Assembly: GCA_963707575.1 (NCBI GenBank) | Contig: OY970171.1 | Span: forward strand, 2,790,001-2,854,000 | Reading direction: 5' to 3' | DNA from: Gaiellasilicea sp963707575 | Lineage (GTDB): Bacteria > Actinomycetota > Thermoleophilia > Gaiellales > Gaiellaceae | DNA: 64,000 nucleotides | Notes under the pieces: model-generated | Databases searched by the model: none | Seen by the model: only the letters and a program-made list of their open reading frames with translations | What the model was told of the DNA's origin: nothing | Translations under genes and position numbers: made by a program | Part shown: positions 49,428-57,582 of the stretch, one piece after another | How positions within the stretch are numbered: the first letter of the stretch is position 1 | Layout of the letters: every line of letters begins with the position of its first letter

Positions 49428-50240
49428 GTGAAGGCCGCCGTGGTGGGCCACGTCGAGTGGGTGGAGTTCGCGCGCGTGGAGACGATGCCGCGCAGCGGCG
49501 CGATCGCACACGCCTGGGAGACGTGGGAGCAGGCGGGCGGAGGTGGTGCGGTTGCCGCGCTCCAGCTGGCGCGCCTGGGCATCGAGGCCTCGCTGTTCAC
49601 CGCCCTCGGAGCGGACGAGCTCGGCAAGCGTGCACGGGCCGAGCTGGAGGCGGCGGGAATCACGGTGCAGGCCTCGGAGCGTCCCGAGCCGCAGCGGCGG
49701 GCGTTCTGCCACGTCGACGAGGGCGGCGAGCGGACGATCACGGTGCTCGGCGAGAAGCTCCGGCCGCGCGGGGGAGACGGCGAGCTGCCGTGGGAGTCGC
49801 TCGACGACTTCGACGCCGTCTTCTTCACGAGCGGTGACGCGGCCGCGCTCCGTCAGGCGCGCCGCGGGCGCGTCCTCGTCGCGACCTCCCGTGAGCTTGC
49901 GACGCTGAAGGCCTCGGGCATCGAGCTGGACGCACTCGTCGGCAGCGCCGAGGACGAGGACGAGCGCTACGTCCCGGGCGACCTCGACCCCGCCCCGCGG
50001 TTGATCGTCTCGACGTCGGGAGTGCTCGGGGGTTGGGCGCAGCCGGGCGGCCCCTTCCAGGCGACACCGCCGCCCGGAGCCGTCGAGGACACCTACGGGT
50101 GCGGCGACTGCTTTGCCGCGGGGCTGACCTACGCGCTCGCGCGCGGGCTCGAGACGAGTGAGGCGCTCGCCCTTGCGGCGCGCTGCGGCGCGGGCGCGCT
50201 CACCGGGCGCGGCGTGCACGCTGTCGCGCCGGGCGATTAG
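49428..50240 (+). CDS. PfkB-family carbohydrate kinase
   Basis: A 270-residue ribokinase-like kinase. The N-terminal motif is WEQAGGGGAVAALQLARLG, with LFTALGADELGKRA. The C-terminal anion-hole region is VEDTYGCGDCFAAGLTYALA, with the catalytic Asp in GCGD. It is slightly short, and an ATP-site segment is present. The sugar substrate is unknown. Start GTG with GAGAGT 6 bases upstream. It overlaps the convergent AlkZ-like gene by 4 bases. Confidence 0.83.
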   Translation: MKAAVVGHVEWVEFARVETMPRSGAIAHAWETWEQAGGGGAVAALQLARLGIEASLFTALGADELGKRARAELEAAGITVQASERPEPQRRAFCHVDEGGERTITVLGEKLRPRGGDGELPWESLDDFDAVFFTSGDAAALRQARRGRVLVATSRELATLKASGIELDALVGSAEDEDERYVPGDLDPAPRLIVSTSGVLGGWAQPGGPFQATPPPGAVEDTYGCGDCFAAGLTYALARGLETSEALALAARCGAGALTGRGVHAVAPGD

Positions 50241-51328
50241 TCGAGGGAGCGAAGCTGGACGTTGTCCTCGACGCTGTCGGCGGTGAGGAAGCGCAGCAAC
50301 CGGCGGCCCTCGGCCGCCACCGCCGCGAGCGCGCGCTTCGGGAGCGGGAGATGGCTGACGACGAGCGCGCCGTCCTCGGTCCGCCAGACGGCACGGGCGA
50401 AGCCGTCGACGAGCACCGAGCCGTAGCCGACGCCGCCCGCGTGCGAGAGGGCGGCGCGGTCGCCCTCCGAGATCACGCGGCTCCGGTCCGCGTGCGAGAG
50501 CAGCACGTTGTCGTACTCGGGCAGGAAGCGCACCGGCGCGGGTGTGTCGGGCGCGGGTCGAGGTGCGTCGGGAAGGTCGAACAGCTCCCGGCCGCGCTCG
50601 TCGCGGAACGTCCGTAACTTCGGCCGGAGCCGCTCCACGACCTCGCGCAGCCCGGTCAGGCGCGACCACGTCGTGGCGTCCGCGATCGTCGCCGGGCCGA
50701 AGGCCGCGAGGTAGCGGAGGACGACGTCGTCGAGCGACGGATCGACGACGAGCGGGCGCCCCAACCAGGTCTCGGCCGTCGTCGAGGTGACCTGGCCGGT
50801 ACGACCCCAGAGGCCGCGGGGCGGAACCTGGACAAGCGCGAGGTGGCAGCGGCAGGCGTAGGCGAGGGCTGCCGGGTCGAGCCTCGGGAAGCGAGCCGCC
50901 AGCGCCTCGCGGAGCTGCGGGCCGGTCCGCGGAGCCTCGAGCAGCGACTGGGCGAACGCGAGCACCGGTGCGAGGTCGACACCGTCGAGCTTCGGCGAGA
51001 GGTCGCGGTGGCGTTTGAGCTCGGCGGTGAGGATGGGCTGGACGAGCGGGCGCAGCAGCAGGCAGTCCTCGGCGGTGACGAGGTGGATCGTCCCGCGCAT
51101 GACGGGAACCCGGACCAGCTGCCTCGCCAGGAGGAGCTCGGAGACCTCGTCGGGCCGGAACCCCTCGAGCCGCGACCACAGCGCCGCGTACGGATTCGCC
51201 GGAACCTGTGCCTGTAGCCCGACGAGCTGCTGGACGCCTTCCAGCGCAGACAGGCTGGTGCGGCGGAGGAGGAGCTGGCGCTCCAGGGTGGCCCGATTCA
51301 AGGCCCGCCGGCCGAGCACCTCGGTCAC
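50237..51328 (-). CDS. AlkZ/AlkX-type winged-helix DNA glycosylase-like protein
   Basis: A 363-residue protein of the HTH_42/YcaQ-AlkZ superfamily. Tandem winged helices run across the protein. The conserved Gln-x-Gln motif is present in VGLQAQVPANPYAAL near residue 38, the catalytic motif of AlkZ (azinomycin-resistance glycosylase) and YcaQ. Other markers: VRVPVMRGTIHLV, RFLPEYDNVLLSHADR. A role in removing crosslinks or bulky adducts is suggested. The GTG start at 51328 has CAGAAT 6 bases upstream. Confidence 0.75.
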   Translation of the reverse strand: MTEVLGRRALNRATLERQLLLRRTSLSALEGVQQLVGLQAQVPANPYAALWSRLEGFRPDEVSELLLARQLVRVPVMRGTIHLVTAEDCLLLRPLVQPILTAELKRHRDLSPKLDGVDLAPVLAFAQSLLEAPRTGPQLREALAARFPRLDPAALAYACRCHLALVQVPPRGLWGRTGQVTSTTAETWLGRPLVVDPSLDDVVLRYLAAFGPATIADATTWSRLTGLREVVERLRPKLRTFRDERGRELFDLPDAPRPAPDTPAPVRFLPEYDNVLLSHADRSRVISEGDRAALSHAGGVGYGSVLVDGFARAVWRTEDGALVVSHLPLPKRALAAVAAEGRRLLRFLTADSVEDNVQLRSLD

Positions 51329-51375
51329 CGCCGCATTCTGACGAGTGGAAGAAAAGAAGGCGTAGGGGTGGACAG

Positions 51376-51410
51376 GTGGGGATCAGTGGTTTAGAGTGGG
51401 GGAAAGTGGG
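51376..51410 (+). promoter_or_regulatory. MraZ operator: four GTGG boxes at 10-bp spacing
   Basis: GTGGG (51376), GTGGT (51386), GTGGG (51396) and GTGGG (51406) are exactly 10 bases apart, just upstream of mraZ. MraZ binds such direct TGGG-type repeats and represses its own cluster. The gap to the TTG start is 33 bases. The Shine-Dalgarno GGAAGGGA lies at 51426-51433. Confidence 0.85.
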
Positions 51411-51443
51411 TGACAGACCGACCGTGGAAGGGACCGCACGACA

Positions 51444-51878
51444 TTGTTCTTCGGCGAGTACGAGCACACGATCGACGACAAGAACCGCCTCACGCTGCCG
51501 GCCAAGTTCCGGGACGCGCTCGCGGGAGGCGTCGTGCTGACGCGCGGGCTCGACGAGTGCCTCGACGTCTTCGCCCGGGCGGACTGGGACACGCTCGTCG
51601 ACGAGCGCTTGGCGCCGCTCGACCCGTTCTCGAAGGAGGCGCGCGACCTGAAGCGGTTCTTCTTCGCCGCGGCGTCCGATGCGGAGCTCGACAAGCAGGG
51701 CCGCGTGCTCGTGCCGCCGGCTCTGACGAAGCATGCACGGCTCGGGCGGGAGGTGGTCGTCGCAGGCGTCCACGATCACCTCGAGATCTGGGACCGCACG
51801 AGTTGGGCGGCACACTCGACGAAGGTCGAAGGGAGCGCAGACGATGTTGCCGAACGTCTTGCACAGAAGCGCGTCTGA
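51444..51878 (+). CDS. mraZ: transcriptional repressor MraZ
   Basis: A 144-residue protein that starts the dcw cluster and binds its own promoter. Two AbrB-like swapped-hairpin repeats: FFGEYEHTIDDKNRLTLPAKFR (first) and FFFAAASDAELDKQGRVLVPPAL (second). The start is TTG at 51444, after the Shine-Dalgarno GGAAGGGA at 51426-51433. The four-box operator lies directly upstream. The gene overlaps rsmH by 35 bases. Confidence 0.94.
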   Translation: MFFGEYEHTIDDKNRLTLPAKFRDALAGGVVLTRGLDECLDVFARADWDTLVDERLAPLDPFSKEARDLKRFFFAAASDAELDKQGRVLVPPALTKHARLGREVVVAGVHDHLEIWDRTSWAAHSTKVEGSADDVAERLAQKRV

Positions 51879-52809
51879 TCACGTCCCTGTTCTCGCCGAC
51901 GAGGTGCGCGAGCTGCTCGCCGTCGGGCCGGGGGACACCGTCGTGGATGCGACCTTCGGCGCGGGGGGCCACTCGGCTCTGCTCGCCGCCGACCTGGAAT
52001 CAGAGGGCAAGCTGATCGCGATCGACCGCGATCCGAGCGTGCGCGTCTACTTCGACCGCTTCAAGGCCGGGGCCGGCGTCCAGGCACGGCTGCTGCGCGG
52101 GGAGTTCTCGATCGTGCTCAACCAGCTGGCCGCGAACGATGTCCAGGCGGACGCGATCCTGCTCGACCTCGGCGTCTCGTCGATGCAGCTCGACCGCCCG
52201 GAGCGCGGGTTCTCCTATGCCGCGGACGCACCGCTCGACATGCGGATGGACGCCTCGGCCGAGCTCTCCGCACGCGATCTGGTCAACGAGGCCGAGGAGC
52301 GCGAGCTGGCGCTGATCTTCCGGCGCTACGGCGAGGAGCGTTACTCGGGCCAGATCGCACGCGCGCTCGTGCGGCGTCGCGCCGAGCGGCCCTTCGAGCG
52401 GACGGGTGAGCTCGCGGATGCGATCAAGCAGGCGATCCCGACGCCGGCCCGCTTCGGCGACGGCCACCCTGCGAAGCGCGTCTTTCAGGCGCTGCGGATC
52501 GCCGTCAACGACGAGCTCGGCGCGCTCGAGGCGGCGTTGCCCGCGGCGGTGCGGATGCTGCGCCCCGGCGGGCGGCTCGCCGTGATCAGCTTCCACTCGC
52601 TCGAGGACCGGATCGTCAAGCGCTACTTCCGCGAGCAGGCGCGCGGCTGCACGTGCCCCCCGGAGTTCCCGATCTGCAACTGCGGCAACGAGCCGGTTCT
52701 GCGTGAGCTGACGCGCAAGCCCATCCGGCCGTCGGGGCGCGAGGTCGAGGCGAATCCCCGCGCGGCGTCGGCCAAGCTGCGGGTGGCCGCGAAGGTGCAG
52801 GCGTCCTGA
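51844..52809 (+). CDS. rsmH: 16S rRNA (cytosine-1402-N4) methyltransferase
   Basis: A 321-residue methyltransferase. SAM motif: VGPGDTVVDATFGAGGHSALL. Then LLDLGVSSMQLDRPERGFSY, PLDMRMD and AVISFHSLEDRIVKRYF. A Cys-rich segment CTCPPEFPICNCG near the end is a usual metal or fold feature of RsmH. The ATG at 51844 gives the conserved HVPVLADEV N-terminus; upstream in-frame codons lie in mraZ. It overlaps mraZ by 35 bases and ftsL by one. Confidence 0.95.
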   Translation: MLPNVLHRSASDHVPVLADEVRELLAVGPGDTVVDATFGAGGHSALLAADLESEGKLIAIDRDPSVRVYFDRFKAGAGVQARLLRGEFSIVLNQLAANDVQADAILLDLGVSSMQLDRPERGFSYAADAPLDMRMDASAELSARDLVNEAEERELALIFRRYGEERYSGQIARALVRRRAERPFERTGELADAIKQAIPTPARFGDGHPAKRVFQALRIAVNDELGALEAALPAAVRMLRPGGRLAVISFHSLEDRIVKRYFREQARGCTCPPEFPICNCGNEPVLRELTRKPIRPSGREVEANPRAASAKLRVAAKVQAS

Positions 52810-53195
52810 TGGCGAGCTGGGCCGGAGCCGCACGCGCGCCCGCCGTCTCCCGGCGGGCTGCCGCCCAGCCCGCGGCGCTGCCGCGCACGCGCAAGCGGGT
52901 CGCTCCGCGCCCGGTCGCCCGGCCGCGCACCTTCGGCGGAGTGGTCTGGATCGTCCTCTTCGGGGCGCTTCTCGCAGGCGTCGTCGCCGTCAACGTCGCC
53001 GTCCTGCAGCTGAACGTCCAGCTCGACGACCTCAACCGCGAGCGCTTCCAGCTTCGTGCCGACAACGCGGGCCTCAGCTCGCAGATCTCGAGCGCGGGTG
53101 CAGATGCCCGGATCGAGACGCAGGCGCGGAACAAGCTCGGGCTCGAGCCGGCCGAGACGACGGAGTTCATCGACCTGGCCCCCGCCGGGAAGTGA
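52809..53195 (+). CDS. ftsL: FtsL-like cell-division protein
   Basis: A 128-residue single-pass protein. A basic, proline-rich cytoplasmic tail (1-43) is followed by a membrane helix (about 44-66, VVWIVLFGALLAGVVAVNVA) and a short coiled coil (LQLNVQLDDLNRERFQLRADN). Position between rsmH and ftsI fixes the call; FtsL sequences are poorly conserved. It overlaps both neighbours (TGATG and GTGA). Confidence 0.82.
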   Translation: MASWAGAARAPAVSRRAAAQPAALPRTRKRVAPRPVARPRTFGGVVWIVLFGALLAGVVAVNVAVLQLNVQLDDLNRERFQLRADNAGLSSQISSAGADARIETQARNKLGLEPAETTEFIDLAPAGK

Positions 53196-54865
53196 CCGTC
53201 CGCACCTCGAACCGGCGGATCCGGCTCCTGCTCTGCCTCTTCGCGTTCGTCTTCGCGGGCACCCTTGCCCGCGCGGTCTGGCTGCAGGGGGTCCAGGCCG
53301 GGACGCTCGAGCGGATGGCCACGCGGCAGCACGTGGAGACGGAGAAGATCCCGGCCGGGCGCGGCACGATCTTCGACCGCACGGGCGAGCCGCTCGCGAT
53401 CGGCGAGCAGGCGACGACCGTCTACGCCGACCCGCGCGAGGTGAAGAACCCGCGCAAGGTCGCGATCGCGGCCGCACACGCACTCGACCTCGACGCGAAC
53501 AAGCTCTATCCCCAGCTCGCCGATCGGACGCGCCACTTCGTCTACGTGCAGCGCAAGGCCGACCCGGTCGCCGCAGCCAAGCTCGCGAAGCTGAACCTGC
53601 CGGGCCTCGGCTTCTACCCGGAGGAGCGGCGCACGTACCCGCAGCACAGCGTTGCCTCCCACGTCCTCGGGTACGCCGGCGTCGACAACGACGGGCTCGA
53701 AGGGCTGGAGAAGACGCTCGAGCGCTCGCTCGCCGGCAAGCCGGGCAGCCAGACGATCGTGCGCGACCCGTTCGGGCGCGCGATCGACGTGATCGGGACG
53801 AAGCCGGAGCGCCCGGGCAGCGACGTCTTCCTCACGATCGACCACCGCATCCAGGCCAACGCGGAGGCCGTGCTCCGTGCGACCGTCAAGCAGTGGAACG
53901 CGAAAGCCGCGACGGCGGTCGTGCTCGATCCGCACACGGGCGCAGTGCTCGCGATGGCGACCGCGCCGTCGTTCGACGCGAACAAGTTCAGCGCAGCGAG
54001 CGCCGACCGCAGGCGCAACCGCGCGATCACCGACACCTACGAGCCCGGATCCACGTTCAAGCTCGTCACCGTGTCCGGGGCGCTGTCGGAGAAGCTCGTC
54101 GCGCCGAGCACGAAGTTCAGGCTCGAGACGTCGATTCAGGTCGCAGACCGCATCATCCACGAGCACGACCCGCGCCCGACCCAGACGATGAGCGTCGCCC
54201 AGATCCTCTCCGAGTCCTCCAACGTGGGCACGATCACGCTGGCGCAGCTGCTGGGCAAGGACCGGCTGCTGGACTGGATCGGCCGCTTCGGTTTCGGCCA
54301 CCCGACGGGCGTCGACTTCCCCGGCGAGTCGCCCGGGATCCTGCCCGGCTACTGGTCGGGCTCCACGATCGGCAACGTGCCGATCGGGCAGGGCATCGCC
54401 GTCACGCCGCTGCAGATGGCGGCCGCGTACGGGGCGATCGCGAACGGCGGCACACTGCACAAGCCGTATCTGATCGACCGCATCGGGGGCGAGCGTCGGC
54501 AGCGGCCGGCCGGCCGTCGCGTCGTCTCGGACACGGTGTCTGCGCAGGTGATGACGATGCTGCGCGACGTCGTGTCGGCCGAGGGCGGCACCGGCGCCGC
54601 CGCGGCCGTGCCGGGCTACACCGTGGCGGGGAAGACCGGAACTGCGGCGAAGCCCGAGCCGGGCGGCTACTCGACCTCCCGTTACGTCGCGTCGTTCGTC
54701 GGCGTCGTGCCGGCCAAGGACCCGAGGCTCGTGATCCTGGTCTCGGTGGACGAGCCGCGCCTGGCGATCTGGGGCGGCGTCGTCGCCGCGCCGGCGTTCT
54801 CGAAGATCGCGCAGTTCGGCCTCCAGTACCTGGAGGTCGCACCGGACGCCGATCCGCAGCCCTGA
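53192..54865 (+). CDS. ftsI: penicillin-binding protein, division transpeptidase FtsI
   Basis: A 557-residue class B PBP. An N-terminal membrane segment (about 10-27) precedes the dimerisation domain (RGTIFDRTGEPLAIG). The transpeptidase motifs are Ser287 in GSTFK (SxxK, Lys290), SSN in SESSNVG, and Lys481 in KTGTA. No PASTA domain follows. It crosslinks septal peptidoglycan. GTG start overlaps the ftsL stop. Confidence 0.94.
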   Translation: MTVRTSNRRIRLLLCLFAFVFAGTLARAVWLQGVQAGTLERMATRQHVETEKIPAGRGTIFDRTGEPLAIGEQATTVYADPREVKNPRKVAIAAAHALDLDANKLYPQLADRTRHFVYVQRKADPVAAAKLAKLNLPGLGFYPEERRTYPQHSVASHVLGYAGVDNDGLEGLEKTLERSLAGKPGSQTIVRDPFGRAIDVIGTKPERPGSDVFLTIDHRIQANAEAVLRATVKQWNAKAATAVVLDPHTGAVLAMATAPSFDANKFSAASADRRRNRAITDTYEPGSTFKLVTVSGALSEKLVAPSTKFRLETSIQVADRIIHEHDPRPTQTMSVAQILSESSNVGTITLAQLLGKDRLLDWIGRFGFGHPTGVDFPGESPGILPGYWSGSTIGNVPIGQGIAVTPLQMAAAYGAIANGGTLHKPYLIDRIGGERRQRPAGRRVVSDTVSAQVMTMLRDVVSAEGGTGAAAAVPGYTVAGKTGTAAKPEPGGYSTSRYVASFVGVVPAKDPRLVILVSVDEPRLAIWGGVVAAPAFSKIAQFGLQYLEVAPDADPQP

Positions 54866-54875
54866 GCCGGGTCGG

Positions 54876-54881
54876 TAGTCT
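54876..54881 (+). promoter_or_regulatory. -10-like hexamer TAGTCT before murE
   Basis: TAGTCT ends 8 bases before GTG 54890 in the 24-base gap after ftsI. This suggests an internal leaderless promoter for the mur part of the cluster. Confidence 0.5.
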
Positions 54882-54889
54882 CTCCGCCC

Positions 54890-56347
54890 GTGGAGCTCGA
54901 GCGCCTGATCGCCGCGCTCGCGCCCGAGACGGTTCTCGGGCGGGAGCCCGTCGAGGTTCGAGAGCTGGCCTACGACGCACGCGCCGTGGCGCCGGGAGCA
55001 GCGTTCTTCTGCGTGCCGGGCGAGCGAGCCGACGGACACGACTTCGCGGCGCAGGCGGTCGAGAACGGCGCGGTGGCGCTCGTCGTCGAGCGCCCGCTGG
55101 AGCTACCGGCTCACCAGGAGGTGCCGCAGCTCGTCGTCGACGACGCGCGCGTGGCGATGGCGATCGCGGCCGACCTGTTCTTCGGCGAGCCGACGAAGGA
55201 GCTCACCGTGGCAGGGGTCACGGGCACGAACGGGAAGACGACCACCGCGTACCTGCTCTGGTCGATCCTCGACGCGGATGGGCAGCGTCCCGGCCTGCTC
55301 GGCACGGTGGAGAGCCGCGTCGGCGGCGAGGTGCGGCAGGTCGTCCGCACGACGCCCGAGGCGATCGACCTCCAGCGCACGTTTCGCGAGATGCTCGACG
55401 CCGGCGACCGCAGCGTCGCGCTCGAGGCCTCGTCGCACGCGTCGACGCTGCGCCGGCTCGATCGCGTCCGCTTCGACGCGCTCGTGTTCACGAACCTGAC
55501 CCAGGACCATCTCGACTTTCACGGGACGATGGAGGACTACTACGCCGCCAAGCGCCGCCTCTTCACGGGCGCGGCGCCGCCCCCGGCCGCTGTGAACATC
55601 GGCGACGAGCTGGGGCGTCGTCTCGCCGAGGAGCTCGCTGAGACCCGGCGGGCGCCGCTCGTCACGTTCGGGTTCGCCGACGACGCCGAGATCCGTCCCG
55701 AGGACCTTCGGTTCGATGCCTCCGGCGCGCTCTTCCGGGCCGGAGGCATCGACCTGCGCACGAGCCTGCGCGGGCGCTTCAACGTCGAGAACGTCCTCGG
55801 CGCCGTCGCCGCCGCCCAGTTGCTCGACATCGACGACGAGCCGATCGCAGCGGGGGTCGCCGCGCTCGCGGGTGTGCCCGGACGGTTCGAGGCGGTCGAC
55901 GAGGGGCAGCCGTTCACAGTGCTTGTCGACTACGCGCACACACCGGACTCGCTCGACAACGTCCTGCGCTCGGCCCGCGACCTCACCACCGGGCGGCTCC
56001 TCGTCGTCTTCGGCGCGGGTGGCGACCGCGATCGCGGCAAGCGCCCGTTGATGGGCAAGGTCGCGGCGGACCTGGCCGACCTCGTGGTCGTGACCTCCGA
56101 CAACCCACGCAGCGAGGAGCCGCTCGCAATCATCCAGGACGTCCTCCAGGGCACCGGGACGGACGTGGAGATCGATCCGGACCGCCGCAGCGCGATTCGG
56201 CGGGCGCTGTCGCAGGCGCAGTCCGGCGACGTCGTCGTGATCGCGGGCAAGGGGCACGAGCAGGGCCAGGAGATCGGGTCGGAGAAGCTCCCCTTCGACG
56301 ACCGCGAGGTCGCGCGCGAGGCGCTGCGTGGGGACGGCGGCTCGTGA
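54890..56347 (+). CDS. murE: UDP-MurNAc-tripeptide ligase MurE
   Basis: A 485-residue ATP-dependent ligase. P-loop TGTNGKTTTAYLL, FTNLTQDHLDFHGTMEDY and the Lys that is carbamylated in YAAKRRLF. The substrate-selecting motif is DNPRSEEP, typical of meso-diaminopimelate ligases rather than the Lys-specific type. So the cell wall should contain meso-DAP. GTG start is supported by the hexamer. It overlaps murF by 4 bases. Confidence 0.95.
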   Translation: MELERLIAALAPETVLGREPVEVRELAYDARAVAPGAAFFCVPGERADGHDFAAQAVENGAVALVVERPLELPAHQEVPQLVVDDARVAMAIAADLFFGEPTKELTVAGVTGTNGKTTTAYLLWSILDADGQRPGLLGTVESRVGGEVRQVVRTTPEAIDLQRTFREMLDAGDRSVALEASSHASTLRRLDRVRFDALVFTNLTQDHLDFHGTMEDYYAAKRRLFTGAAPPPAAVNIGDELGRRLAEELAETRRAPLVTFGFADDAEIRPEDLRFDASGALFRAGGIDLRTSLRGRFNVENVLGAVAAAQLLDIDDEPIAAGVAALAGVPGRFEAVDEGQPFTVLVDYAHTPDSLDNVLRSARDLTTGRLLVVFGAGGDRDRGKRPLMGKVAADLADLVVVTSDNPRSEEPLAIIQDVLQGTGTDVEIDPDRRSAIRRALSQAQSGDVVVIAGKGHEQGQEIGSEKLPFDDREVAREALRGDGGS

Positions 56348-57582
56348 TCCCGATCAAGTTGGACGAGCTCCGTTCCCTCGGCTTGGGCGTGCTCGAGGGA
56401 GCGGGCACGGTGACCGGGCTGACGATCGACTCGCGCCTCGCCGGGCCTGGAGATCTCTTCGTGGCCGTGCGCGGCGGGCGGGCGTTCGTCGCGTCCGCGC
56501 GAGGGCAGGGCGCAGCGACGCTCGTGCCCGAGGACGAGCACGGGGCGCTGGCCGCTATCGGCAGCCTGCTCCGCGCCCGCAGCACCGCCCGCGTCGTCGG
56601 CATCACCGGCTCGACGGGCAAGACGTCGACGAAGGACATCCTCGCCGCGCTCTGCGCACCGGTGGCGCGCACGGTCGCGACCGAGGCGAGCTACAACGCG
56701 GAGCTCGGCGTGCCGCTGACGCTCGGGCGGCTCGAGGCCGACACCGAGCTCTGCCTCGTCGAGATGGGCATGCGCGGCTTCGGACAGATCGCGGAGCTCT
56801 GCGAGATCGCCCGCCCCGACGTCGCCATCATCACGGCGGTCGGTCCGGTTCATCTCGAGCTGGTGGGCTCGGTGGAGGGCGTCGCCCGCTCGAAGGCCGA
56901 GCTCGTGCAGGCGCTGCCCGAGAACGGGATCGCCGTCGTCCCGGTCTCGTCCGAGCTCGATGCCTATCTCCCGGACGGAATCGACGTTCGTCGGGTCGAC
57001 GAGGTCGACGTCGAGCTGCGCGACGACGGCGCGTACATCGCCTTCGGCGGCAGGCGGATCCGGTTTCCGCTCACCTCCCGCCACCAGGCTCAGAATGCGC
57101 TCACGGCACTCGTCGCCTACGGGGCCCTCGGCCTGCCGCTCGAACGGGTGCAGGAGGGAGCGGACACCGTCGAGCTCTCGCGCTGGCGTGGGGAGGAGCT
57201 GCCGCTCGCCGGCGGCGGCGTCGTCGTCAACGACGCGTACAACGCGAACCCGACCTCGATGCGCGCCGCACTCGAGCATCTCGCGCTGCGCGGGAACGGC
57301 CGGCGGCTCGTGGCGATCCTCGGGGGCATGGCCGAGCTGGGCGGCCACGCCGAGCGCTACCACCGCGAGGTCGGAGAGCTCGCCCGCGAGCTCGGGATCG
57401 AGGTGCTCGCGGTCGGCGACCTCGCCCGCGACTACGGCGCCGACGCGTGGGTGCCCGACGCGGCGAGTGCCGAGGCCGCGGCGCGCGAGCTCGTCCGGCC
57501 CGGGGATGCCGTGCTGGTGAAGGCGTCGCGCGCGGTCGGGCTCGAAGGCATCGCACCCGCGCTGGCGAACGAACCCGCGTAG
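56344..57582 (+). CDS. murF: UDP-MurNAc-tripeptide-D-Ala-D-Ala ligase MurF
   Basis: A 412-residue ligase. P-loop ITGSTGKTSTKDIL, EMGMRGFGQIAEL, NALTALVAYGAL, NDAYNANPTSMRAAL. It adds D-Ala-D-Ala. GTG start overlaps the murE stop, and the stop TAG shares a base with the mraY GTG. Confidence 0.94.
   Translation: MIPIKLDELRSLGLGVLEGAGTVTGLTIDSRLAGPGDLFVAVRGGRAFVASARGQGAATLVPEDEHGALAAIGSLLRARSTARVVGITGSTGKTSTKDILAALCAPVARTVATEASYNAELGVPLTLGRLEADTELCLVEMGMRGFGQIAELCEIARPDVAIITAVGPVHLELVGSVEGVARSKAELVQALPENGIAVVPVSSELDAYLPDGIDVRRVDEVDVELRDDGAYIAFGGRRIRFPLTSRHQAQNALTALVAYGALGLPLERVQEGADTVELSRWRGEELPLAGGGVVVNDAYNANPTSMRAALEHLALRGNGRRLVAILGGMAELGGHAERYHREVGELARELGIEVLAVGDLARDYGADAWVPDAASAEAAARELVRPGDAVLVKASRAVGLEGIAPALANEPA

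Noticed and set aside
48915..51815. Upstream extension of the ogt frame to about 1156 codons
   Set aside because: Only the last 189 codons match a protein family; the rest is antisense or out of frame with the sigma factor, PfkB and AlkZ-like genes.
52616..55039. 807-codon open frame on the minus strand
   Set aside because: Antisense to ftsL and ftsI and in part to rsmH and murE; sequence has no motif.
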